Source: Omphiscola glabra
Lineage: Eukaryota > Mollusca > Gastropoda > Lymnaeidae
Length of the DNA: 64,000 nt
NCBI GenBank assembly: GCA_964017045.1
Contig: OZ024794.1
Location: forward strand, 56,867,108-56,931,107
Direction of reading: 5' to 3'
The position numbers and the translations under genes are program-made. This document shows, one piece after another, positions 25,332-35,900 of this stretch; within the stretch, counting starts at the first letter, position 1, and the number at the start of each line of letters is the position of its first letter. The notes beneath the pieces are model-generated. The model saw nothing but the letters and a program-made list of their open reading frames with translations, made no database searches and was not told the origin of the DNA.

Positions 25332-25560
25332 AAGTCATAGCAGGAGATGGTAGTTTGTCCAAGTCATAGCAGGAGATGGTAGTTTGTCCAAGTCATAGCA
25401 GGAGATGGTAGTTTGTCCAAGTCACAGCAGGAGATGGTAGTTTGTCCAAGTCATAGCAGGAGATGGTAGTTTGTCCAAGTCATAGCAGGAGATGGTAGTT
25501 TGTCCAAGTCATAGCAGGAGATGGTAGTTTGTCCAAGTCATAGCAGGAGATGGTAGTTTG
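25332..25560. repeat. 29-bp tandem repeat, 8 copies
   Basis: The unit is aagtcatagcaggagatggt plus agtttgtcc. Only one substitution is seen (catagc to cacagc in copy 4), so the array is young. Confidence 0.97.
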
Positions 25561-26289
25561 GGAACAGTATTCGCCATCCAGGTTTTTGCCACATGTTCGA
25601 TTCACCTTCAAGGCTAACTGATTTATCGATCTCCCGAAAAGACAAAAAAAACAACAACAACACTAATGGTCTACGATTAGTCACTTCCTTGTTTTGTCAA
25701 GTGATACGAGTAAGCCTTCGGTAGCCTATGCTACACATAACAACAGATAACAGCTGATCAGCCACTATCATTAATTTTAAAGCAAAATGTTTGTCTCTGT
25801 CAGCGCCTCCCCAATGTTAATTAAAAATTTTACTTTTCAAAATATTCTTGAATACACGTGTTTTTTTAAATGACATTCATAAATGTGACAATAATTATAA
25901 TTCAGTTATGATTAAAGGAAGAAAATTGTTTGAAGAAAAATTTGTGAGCGACTAGTGTGTTGCAGACAGCCTACAGGAAGTCTTACTCGTACTTACGCTT
26001 ATCACGTGACAAAACAATCGACTCATCGTAGTCCATTTTATAATGTTGAAACGGACGTGAAATAAAGGAGACTGGCCTCGCTTTAAACTAAAACTAAAAT
26101 AAAATACACGTGCTCCTATCGTATCATAATGTGAAAAAGCTGAATCGCGTTAAACTAATTACGTGTACAGCCGCTGATCCATTTAGCAGCGCAGCTATCA
26201 GGATGAAACTAAATAGAGAAATCTAACCAGAATAAGAAATAAGCTTATTAAAAGATAGAATATTCCCATATCTTACAAATGATATTCAC

Positions 26290-28078
26290 GTTTATAATTC
26301 TATCCCTTCACTGAAATGTTAAGGTCCCTTTTACGCGTTTCCTGGAGCTGGCTGGTGTAGAAATGTTTTTGTATTGATTTTGAGGCTGTAGTTGTTGGAG
26401 GCCATAGCAAAGTGGTTATTTTGCTGCATTTTAAATTCCGAGCTTGCATTTAGTCCACAGTCTCCAGCAAATAAGGGGCATCGAATAACCGTTTCTTTAA
26501 CTTTCGTAATGTCATGCAGTCTCCTAAGATTAAATACCCTTTGTCCATCCTATGTCTTATAGGAACGCCGTCACTGTTGTCAAGAATAGCATCAGTCAGC
26601 ACTGCTTAAAATACCATGGTAAAAAGGTGTTTGGGATAGAACGCAGCCTTGTTTGAAGCCATTAATTACTGGAAAAGCCATAGAATCATCTCCAGAATCC
26701 ACCACCCTGGCCATCAGCCATCAAGGAGTTGACGTACTATTGTAATAAATCTCCTCGGGAGACCAGACTTCTCCGTTATTTCCACCAACCATCACTCCTG
26801 AGTTAAATGCCTTTGTAAGATCAACAAAGGTGGTGAACAGGAGGCACTGTGTTGCTCATTTCATATTCACTGGAGCTGACGTGCTGCAAATATCATGTAA
26901 GCCGTGGCCCATTCTTAACGGAATCCATATTAGCTTCCAAGAAGTAGTCCCTGTTCAAAGTGTAGTTGTAAGACTCTGGTCAAGATCGCCCCAACTGTGG
27001 AACGACTGTTGTTACGTGTTTGGCGAATTACAATTGCATCCTTGAATTGCTGAAGGACAGTACCTCGAATTACTCTGTCAGTCTTTTGTCATGACGAGGC
27101 CTCATGCTTTGTATATTTTAACAAAGAATGCATCTTGTACATGGCTTTATTTAAGGAGAGCTACAGGATTACCCTTCCGACTTCACATTCATTGGGACTA
27201 TTGCTTACCACTTGGTTGATCCCCACCTGGGATAAGCGAGCATTGGCATTATCGTTTGTCACAGCCGGAAAGTTAAGAGTTAAGGACTTGACAAAAGCGT
27301 TTGGTCCATCTTTCTAAAATCTAACGACAGCCTTTCGGGGGCTGAGTTCCATCATTTTTTTAGGATTGGAAGCAGCCAGATAACTGTGGTCTGTAGAGTT
27401 ATTCTATGGCATCACAGAAACGCTTAGCTTCATGTTTATTGACATAGCCTTCCTGTGCTACCAGTCAAGTATAGCCTTGCATTTCATCGGCCCTCCTCCC
27501 GAGCTACCAGTCATGTATAGCCTTGAATTTCATCGGCCCTCCTCCTGACCCACCAGTCATGTATTGCACGGGGTTTCTTTTGCGCTTTATTTTCCCGAGA
27601 GAGTCTTTCTTCACCCGTTACTTAGGTTTGCTCTGATAAGATGTCAGCACTTATCGTCTTTCGAAAACAATTCCTACTTCTTCGGGTTGCTGGCTTCATA
27701 TTTTCTAAAGCAGGGGAATAGATAGTATATCTCGAATTTAACCATTTAGAATCAATATTTTCATATTACTTTGAGGGATTGTCGCACAGCCTGCCGTTCA
27801 TATACAGTGGACAATTATTCAGCCATGTTCGCTTTAGCTTGTGGACATTAAGCTTTGTTTTAAATGTCTAGCCTTGCTTTCTTCTAGTGGGAATGAAATG
27901 TGATTTTAATTCGGTCATTATTAGACGATGGTCAGTACAGCAGTTAGCGCCATAGATAGACGTATTTCTTTTTTTTTTCTGATGATAAAAATGTCCATCA
28001 TTTGTCTGTTTTTTTTAAACGTGGATGCATCCAGGAAGTCTTGTTTCGTGTGGGGAAAGTAGAAAAGAGTGTTGGTGA
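26290..28078 (-). pseudogene. Older non-LTR retrotransposon copy (endonuclease plus RT)
   Basis: Minus-strand readings resemble the same family as the 23-24.5 kb copy but cover different parts. TSWMHPRFKKNRQMMD and GANCCTDHRLIMTELKS (27880-28060) look like the end of an apurinic-type endonuclease. MIFAARQLQ near 26890, a TKAF-like piece near 26810 and NGFKQGC near 26650 look like RT core motifs, followed by DNSDGVPIRHRMDKGY near 26560. Stops and frameshifts are frequent. A direct duplication of about 60 bp lies at 27455-27560. Confidence 0.7.
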
Positions 28079-28640
28079 ATGTGTGCAACCAGGCAAACAA
28101 AACCTAGGGTCCCTAAGGCAAAAGTCTCCAGCAAGAACGAAAAAGCCTATAAAGCTTTTGTCCGGTCACTTTTAGATTACGCATCTTCAGTCTGGGATCC
28201 ATTCGCCCAGAAAAGCATCGACATTTTGGAGGCGGCCAAGCTACGGGCAGCACACTTTGTCCTGAACCGCTACGTGAACACCTTTAGTGTTGGCGGCATG
28301 CTGGAAACTCTAGGCTGGTCACCATTGGAAGAACGGTGACGATTATCCAGTCTCTCCATGACGTACAAGATATAAAATAGGCTGTTACACTACTCCAGCA
28401 TTAAACAGAAACCCGCCCCTCCCTTACAAAACGACGAGGCCATGAAAGACAGTTCCGGCTCATAACTGCAAGAACACAGTACAGGAACTGTTCATTCCTA
28501 CACTTGACGCATGTACGTCTATTGCCTCCTGCCTTCCAACCATCAGTTCCTAATGCCCCCCCGCTGAGTAGCCCTTGCAGACAACGAACTATCCTCTTCA
28601 AAATCCTGCAAGGAAACATCACGATTCCCCTCTACATACA
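28079..28640 (+). pseudogene. C-terminal fragment of a second LINE (CR1/Jockey-like)
   Basis: The frame 28079-28339 reads KAYKAFVRSLLDYASSVWDP then KSIDILEAAKLRAAHFVLNR and METLGWSPLEER-like text, the standard C-terminal region of CR1/Jockey-type reverse transcriptases. It then breaks; plus-strand matches to the tail continue to about 28620 in other frames. It abuts the oppositely oriented LINE on its left. Confidence 0.8.
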
Positions 28641-29170
28641 TAGAAGCTAGAATGATCAATACATTGATCGTAGGACCTCAAAATATAGACGAGATGCAAT
28701 ATAAGATGAAACAAAAATTAAAGAGTATTTGTCGTGCACAAGTTTGGGAGCAGAAGACCATTGCCGTTACACTTTTCATGGCATTGTAATAATATCGTCT
28801 CTCCCATGACTGGTGGTCTGTTCCAGCTCTAGCACTGAAGTCCCTCGAGAATAGTAACCGAATTGGATTTTGGACTTTTTAAAAGAAATTGTGTAGTTCT
28901 TCATAAAATTATTTTTGGGTATTCTCGGTTAAAAGATTATATAAGTCGATAACAACGATACCTTTTAAAACAAAGAGGTACTACAGCCGATCTTTTGCAA
29001 ACAGATAAAAGACAACTGTAAAATAGATGGATTTTTTTGGAAAGCGGCTGTCTTTTATATGAAATTAAAAGTGATTGAGATCTACATCGTTAAAAATGAT
29101 CTGATTTTGATTTCAGAGTAAGTATACGTAAAAGGTGATGATGTCATAATAGCACCCATTTTTTTTCTGA
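28641..29170. other. Unassigned stretch
   Basis: I see no gene or repeat here. Confidence 0.5.
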
Positions 29171-29175
29171 TTCAT

Positions 29176-29912
29176 CAACATTTTGTAGGATATTCATGTC
29201 GTTCATCAACACGCTGTAAGATAGTCATGTCGTTCATCAACACGCTGTAGGATATTCATGTCGTTCATCAACACGCTGTAAGATAGTCATGTCGTTCATC
29301 AACACGCTGTAAGATAGTCATGTCGTTCATCAACACGCTGTAAGATAGTCATGTCGTTCATCAACACGCTGTAGGATAGTCATGTCGTTCATCAGCAAGC
29401 TGTAGGATAGTCATGTCGTTCATCAACACGCTGTAAGATATTCATGTCGTTCATCAACACGCTGTAAGATAGTCATGTCGTTCATCAACACGCTGTAGGA
29501 TATTCATGTCGTTCATCAACACGCTGTAAGATATTCATGTCGTTCATCAACACGCTGTAGGATAGTCATGTCGTTCATCAACACGCTGTAGGATATTCAT
29601 GTCGTTCATCAACACGCTGTAAGATAGTCATGTCGTTCATCAACACGCTGTAAGATAGTCATGTCGTTCATCAACACGCTGTAGGATATTCATGTCGTTC
29701 ATCAACACGCTGTAGGATATTCATGTCGTTCATCAACACGCTGTAGGATATTCATGTCGTTCATCAACACGCTGTAGGATATTCATGTCGTTCATCAACA
29801 CGCTGTAGGATATTCATGTCGTTCATCAACACGCTGTAGGATATTCATGTCGTTCATCAACACGCTGTAGGATATTCATGTCGTTCATCAACACGCTGTA
29901 AGATAGTCACGT
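29176..29912. repeat. 31-bp tandem repeat, about 24 copies
   Basis: The unit is gtcgttcatcaacacgctgt plus aggatattcat or aagatagtcat. Two unit types alternate irregularly in the left two thirds; the right end is homogeneous for aggatattcat. Confidence 0.96.
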
Positions 29913-30509
29913 AATTCATAATAAACTTAATTCTTGTTTAAGAAATTAAAATTTGACACTTTTTTCCTGCTGGTAAAAAAATTTTAAATACATTTTTTTT
30001 TTCTCAAATGGATGTTGGTCTTCCTATCATTTTCCCCTCTAGGGAGCGTATTAAAAATTGAATTGCCCCATCTCTGGTAGAAAAGGTCCTAACTGCACGA
30101 TCTCCATTGTTTGATAGAATGGTATCAAAATATTACGACGGCCTGGTTGCTACGATGACTACAATAAACATTCGAGTGCAGTAAACCATTGCGCGGGATC
30201 CCTTAACGAGTGTCACGCTTCGCGGTGTAATGCGCCTGCTTAATTATTTACAGTCGGAACAAGACTGCAGTTGCCCGGGCGTTCGGTCAGTTGGTTTGGC
30301 GAGCGACTGCCGTCGTTTACCATCCTCCAGGAGGCACTTGTGAGGGCGAACAATATGTCACAATTATCCGTGTTGGTTGGCGTGCTTGTTGGCCGCAGAA
30401 TAATCACGTGACACAGATATAGTTGTTGTTTGGTTTCGGCCATGTGTTAAGATGAGTTGTTTCTTTTAATGAAGCTGTTTTCCTTCATGCGTTAACTACA
30501 GACGGGGTG

Positions 30510-30517
30510 TATAAATA
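30510..30517 (+). promoter_or_regulatory. TATA-box-like sequence
   Basis: TATAAATA sits in gacggggtgtataaatagg, a GC-flanked context unlike most AT-rich surroundings. It lies 50 nt before the small open frame at 30561. It might serve that frame or be an upstream start for the receptor transcript. Motif only. Confidence 0.3.
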
Positions 30518-30560
30518 GGTTAGGTATCAAATGCTCTGCTTGCCCTAAGTAGAGCAAGTC

Positions 30561-30848
30561 ATGTTGGTAGTGAAGAAATCTCAAGGTTCAATTCATTTTA
30601 TGAGAGTAAGACAGTGTCGCAGTTTAATGTTGTGCAAGGCAAATGAAAAATACTGTTGGAACATTTCATTGAATGGTGTCCTGGAGTTTGAAGAGAACAT
30701 TTCATTGAAAGGTGTCCTGGAGTTTGAAGAGAACATTTCATTGAGAGGCGTCCTAGAGCTTGAGGAGAACATTTCATTGAAAGGTGTCCTGGAGTTTGAA
30801 GAGAACATTTCATTGAAAGGTGTCCTGGAGTTTGAAGAGAATATCTGA
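30561..30848 (+). CDS. Hypothetical 95-aa protein with 12-residue repeats (doubtful)
   Basis: This ORF starts 44 nt after a TATA-like box. Its second half is five copies of a 36-bp unit encoding NISLKGVLEFEE. The most divergent unit has five changes; three are synonymous and two conservative (K to R, F to L), which is mildly suggestive of coding. Frames on the minus strand are also open, as expected for a 36-bp repeat. No domain is recognised. Confidence 0.2.
   Translation: MLVVKKSQGSIHFMRVRQCRSLMLCKANEKYCWNISLNGVLEFEENISLKGVLEFEENISLRGVLELEENISLKGVLEFEENISLKGVLEFEENI
30657..30845. repeat. 36-bp tandem repeat, 5 copies
   Basis: The unit is gaacatttcattgaaaggtg then tcctggagtttgaaga. The third unit is the most diverged. 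Confidence 0.95.
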
Positions 30849-30849
30849 A

Positions 30850-32510
30850 GGAAGGATATTTGTACTCCTGTCAAGGTAGACAGTAGTGTCATTCTTTTCG
30901 TGAAATTGTTAGAAATGTTCACGTTTTCGTTTTAAGTGTTAAGTATAATGTGTTGTAATTATCAGAAGATGTGATCCTTTGTTAATTATTTGAACAATTC
31001 TGAAAGTTTTGAAAGATTTTAGGAACTTGTAGATGTTACCAAAATGATTGAAATTCGGATATAAGTTTTTTCTCTCGCAGAGCCGATAATACATTAAAAA
31101 AAAGTATTTAGGCCAATTGTAAAATTATAATTGCATACAATATATCAATCATATAACTCAGTAGACTTTGTATCCTAAAACCTGATTTGTCATGCAGCTA
31201 CTTTCTAGGAAATGAGTTAAACAAAGCAAAACCCGAAAAAAAAAGAACGCAACAAAACAATGAACGCGTCGGCAAGAAGCCTTCGTCAGAGAACAAACAA
31301 TAGAAAAAAAATACCAACATAATTAAATAAAATTAGCTCTTATCTGAAACGTAGTATCCAAGAGTGCAGCAAAATAATTGAGCTACTTTCTACATCGCCA
31401 CACATTACTTACATCGTGTCGTTTCTCTTTAGCGTCTTCACTCATGCAATGAATTTGATCCTAAACGGAATTGAAAGCATTTTAAAAAAAAAAAATTATT
31501 TGAGTGTTGACATAACATCTTAGGTTGAAGATATCTTCAAAGTAACTAGCAAGGATTAGTTTGTGTCGGTGGGTGATTTGCAGTGATTGTAAATATACAC
31601 TGAATGAAAGCGTACTTTATGTGCTGTACTATAACTAATTTAATATTAACCTCCATTCCAATGAAGTTCCTCTAAAGTAATTTACTAATTCTTTTAATAT
31701 AGCTGGAAACAGATTTACAAACAAAGTTGTGCAAATGTTGTCTATAATAGAGTTGAAAGACACGTTTTATAGGTAAACGTATCAGAATTATGTCTTCTTT
31801 GAGTTTGTTGTGTTAGGGATGAAAGGTTAATAGATCCTTTTTGGTGATTACTTTTAAACCATTCCAAGAAAAACGTAGTTCAACTGACGTCTGACAAACC
31901 CCTCTTTCCCGACAGCAATACCCTTCCCGTTTTTTTCAAAGGTAACTCACGTTGGGAACCAAATTCTTATAAAAAATAAATTTTGTCCACATTTATTGAA
32001 GAAACTAGAAATTTAATTTAAAAAATCTTATGTTATATTTAATATGTGCAGACAATTCTAAGATATATGTATAAATATTTATTGTTTGAAAATATTCACT
32101 TCTATATTATTTGAACTGAATCCTACACTATTGGACTTTATCCGATGTGCCTTCAGCTCAACAGTCTTTTAAACATGAAAAAAAAAAAATAAAAATAAAA
32201 AATGGAAAACAGCAACAAAGGAACGAACCCGGATATATGGGCTTGATAATTAAATTAATCACATTACATGGAATTACATGGCAACATTCGCTCATTTTTA
32301 TCTTATCTAATGAAACTTGCATTATTCATAAAGTTAATATGATTAAAAAAATAACATAATAATAACAAAACAAAAGAAACAACCAAAATTACGCTTTATT
32401 AACTTATATTTTAGAGAAAATGACATTAAAAATATATTTTATTTTTAAGAAACTTCTCAATTTCTAATTATCTCATAATGTAGTAAAAAAAAAAAACCAC
32501 ATCAAAAACC
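30850..32510. other. Unassigned region upstream of the receptor
   Basis: AT-rich with no clear exon. It should contain or precede the predicted 5' UTR exon and promoter of the receptor. Confidence 0.4.
31265..31292 (-). ncRNA. Hammerhead-ribozyme-like core, degenerate
   Basis: The minus strand reads CTGACGA-AGGC-ttctt-GCC-GACG. This resembles the hammerhead CUGANGA, stem II, GAAA layout but has GACG where GAAA is needed. It may be a relic of a Penelope-like element, which are known to carry hammerheads. It would not be active as read. Confidence 0.2.
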
Positions 32511-32514
32511 TAAC

Positions 32515-32523
32515 TTTCTCCAG
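32515..32523 (+). promoter_or_regulatory. Probable 3' splice acceptor of a 5' UTR exon
   Basis: The sequence ctttctccag ends 22 nt before the receptor ATG and looks like a normal acceptor. It suggests the transcript starts in an upstream non-coding exon. I cannot place that exon. Confidence 0.4.
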
Positions 32524-32545
32524 ATTTAAAATAAACTCCAGGACA

Positions 32546-32994
32546 ATGACATTCCTGCGTCGGGAATGCAAGTCTGGCAATGGAACAACGGTTTACAAGA
32601 TGCTGGGATATTCTAAAATGCTGGACGCGCTCGACACGTCCAATAACATCTCCGTCCAGACACCATCATCTCGACCCGCCTGGGAGCTGCACTTTGAGCA
32701 GACGTTGCCTGGCAACATCTCGTGCCAAACGAAAGAACTGCAGCTTCCCGAGGACATGAGGTTCACCCAAGACACCCTGGTCTCAGTGGTAGCCTACTGC
32801 TTCGTGTTCGTGGTGGCACTGGTGGGCAACACCACAGTCCTAGTGACGGTATGGGGCAGCAGGAACCGGTCGCGGGTCAACATGTGTGTTCTTCACCTGA
32901 CCATAGCTGACCTTTTCGTGACCTGTGTGTTTTTGCCTCTGGAGACAACCTGGAATATCACTGTGTCGTGGCAGGCGGGGGATCTCGTATGCAG
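32546..32994 (+). CDS. Receptor exon 1: N-terminus, TM1, TM2, ECL1
   Basis: This exon encodes residues 1-149 plus two bases of codon 150. The extracellular N-terminus is about 77 residues with no obvious cleavable signal peptide. TM1 contains [11 protein letters not shown] and TM2 contains [21 protein letters not shown]1 ends in SWQAGDLVC, whose W142 and C149 are standard class A landmarks; N137 is a sequon in ECL1. The donor is gcag|gtgggt at 32995. The first ATG of the open frame was chosen as start. M20 and M25 are later alternatives that would still leave an ordinary N-terminus. A good acceptor-like site (tttctccag, ending at 32523) lies 22 nt upstream of the ATG and suggests a separate 5' UTR exon further upstream. 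Confidence 0.93.
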
Positions 32995-35900
32995 GTGGGT
33001 TACACGTTTAGTAACAAAGATGTAACCGTTCAAGAAGCTTCTATCTCATAGAATCAGTTTAATTATGTCTATAAATATATTAATGTAATTTTCAGAACGA
33101 AAGAAAATCCCTTTTACATTATACGAAAATAAAATTAACAATACTCGATAAAGTGTACGAAACGACATAAAATCATTAAAACCCGTTACAAAAAAAAAAA
33201 AAAATAAATTAAAGAAAAGATTAACATGTTACAAATAATATTAATAAAATGATTTCATTTCTCCACTGAAATATGTTGTTCGGTTCAAGTCACTACCATC
33301 AGTTATTTAGTGCCAATCTTTTTGTGTTTAAACTCGGCTTTCTGGTGTAAGTTGTGGTCTGTAACATTTACATGGTGAGAAATCCACCGAGGAATTATTC
33401 TATATATCTATATATTCTACATCAAAAGGAATTAAATGTTACATTTTCGTAGAAGTCGTGAAGCAAATGTTTCTCTTAAATATAACCATAAGATATCGTT
33501 AGTACTTTAATTAGCTTAAAAAAAAACCTAAGTACGTGAATACGTTTATTTTTCTTAATGTTATTTAAAACCTAAATTTAAACAATAAATTTGGTATTGT
33601 TATAGGAATTCACTTAAAAATATAGGGAGTAATTTGGACTAAAGATGGACATTATTTCCTAAATCCTATAATGATCACATTGGAAACCCTATTTGGTATA
33701 CCCCAAGGTCGGACTTCCAAATTAGAAATTCAATTCTCTTCATGATTTGGAGGACAAGTTGTATTTTTAAATACTCTTTTTTTCGGCAGTGCAAATAAAA
33801 AAAATCAACTCTAATAATTAGATGCGCCCATGAACGTTTGATCAATGTTAAAATAAGTTTTGCTCATTGAATCATTTCAGAATTTGTATGATATTCCGCG
33901 CCTTTGGATTCTACTTGTCGTCCTACATCATTGTTGTTATCTCCCTTGACCGGTACTTTTCAATCGTCCACCCTTTGAACTTCTGTGACGCAGAGAACCG
34001 GTGCAAGATAATGCTCTGGGTGGCCTACATTGCAAGTTTCATTTCCAGTTTTCCCCAAGTGAGTATTAACAAAAAAATATCCATGTATAAAATTGAAACG
34101 TTTCGTTTTTTTAGGGGGGGGGGGGGGCGTGTGCTTTTCTATAAAAAAAAATATTCTGCTAAACGTCTGTACACTGTTATCAAGACAAAGGACCAGTTGT
34201 TTGGATCAATTAAAAAAACCAACAATAGTTACATTACTAAAGAATTTGGCAATTATAGACCTTTATTTGAATTTATATTCGAGTTTCTCCTCGGTTATTT
34301 TTCAACCCATCTTGTTTTGTTTAATGCTGGAAATTAGAAAAATTAAAAAAAAAAAAATCTCACATGATTAGAAATGGAAACACATAAAAATATTGTCCAC
34401 TATGTCAATAATAATTTTTTTTGCTCCAAATGCTAGCTGTTCGTATCTCCATATGTCCATTAGCTGATGTGACACACACATATCCAATTTTTGCGTCAAC
34501 GTTTATGCATTGCAGATGTCCCATTTCTTATGTCATGACGTAAAAACATTATACAGATGTTAATAAAAAAAAAATTCAATATAAATGATAGAACAAGGTG
34601 CCCTTTATATTTTAAAAGAGTGGCTTTATATTTTAAAAAGACCCGTTCATAATTTAACAGAACCGCTGCTAAATAAATTTTTGAAACATACATTTATAAT
34701 TAGTCAGAAACTACTTCATTTTTAAAGAGCCGGTTAATTTTAAGTTAAAATATTTCATATGATAAAGCCTTCAATAGATTAACATATCCTTTTATCATTT
34801 AAGCCGTTTTGAGTCTAAAAAGAAAATAATAGTTTAAAAAAAAAAAAATCTCTCCCCTAAACCAGTGTTTTTCAACATGTGGTACGCGTACCAATTGTGG
34901 TACTTCCAAGTCCTGGCACTGGTACTTGAAGAGGGCGCAAAGTACCATGAACTATCTTTTTTACGTAAACGTAGGTCGTAGGGAAAACAATGTATTGAAA
35001 TTTCAGATATGTTTGGATTTTACCGATGGTCTTTCGCGTCAAATGCGGGCAATGTCAACCCTCCACCCCCTCTCCCTCGCCATCCCATCCGGCATATCAA
35101 GCGACTCATAAACCGGAAGTATTTGTTAATTGCGTTGACTGTTATTGTTTATATTAATCAAGAAAAACACAGAATAAGTCCACAGAATAAGTCCACAGAA
35201 TAATTCTTAGTTAATTTCGAAATAAATTATATTTATACGTCCAGGAGACTTTCTACAAACATATTGAACTATCCAGGAATAAAATTTGAGAGAAACATTC
35301 CAAAAATGAGAAAATGTGGAGAGATTTTCACTGCAGCCTGTCGTGAACCGGAAGTTATCTCATTTAGCACCCTTCCTAATAATGTCTGTTTCTTTGGCAT
35401 CACAGCAAGCGGTAGTGAGTTGGTGATGAAGTGATGGAAAAATTTCTGACTCGGTCTTCACCAGTATCTGCTGACCGTTCACAAGGAAGCGTCGAAAAGC
35501 CGGCAACCTTTTCTACGCCAACATCGTCGATTCGGCCGATTGAAGAAAAACGTGCGCCGATTGAACCACCTAACAAAAAACCAAAGACGACACGATGTAA
35601 TCGCAAATACAGTGAGGACTACTTGCAATGGGGTTTTCTTTTCATCGACAACGGAGGACAACAACAACCTGTTTGCGTGGTCTGTATGGAAATCCTTTAG
35701 AATAATTGCACGAAGCCTGCTCATCTTCAGTGGCATTTGAACACAAAGCACAAGGAACATGTTGGAAAATCGCTGGCATTTTTTTCCAAAAAAATAGAAG
35801 AATTTTTGAAGCAGCAAGCTGGTTTCAGAAAATCAACAAGGGTTTATCAAACATGTTCGATGACAAGTTGGCTAGCGCTTTGAAGAACGTCCCGTGCTCC

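Noticed and set aside
33940..34371. Extension of receptor frame beyond exon 2
   Set aside because: Protein similarity ends exactly at Q209 and a good donor follows; the next residues are low-complexity and do not resemble ECL2, which is found at 42.9 kb.
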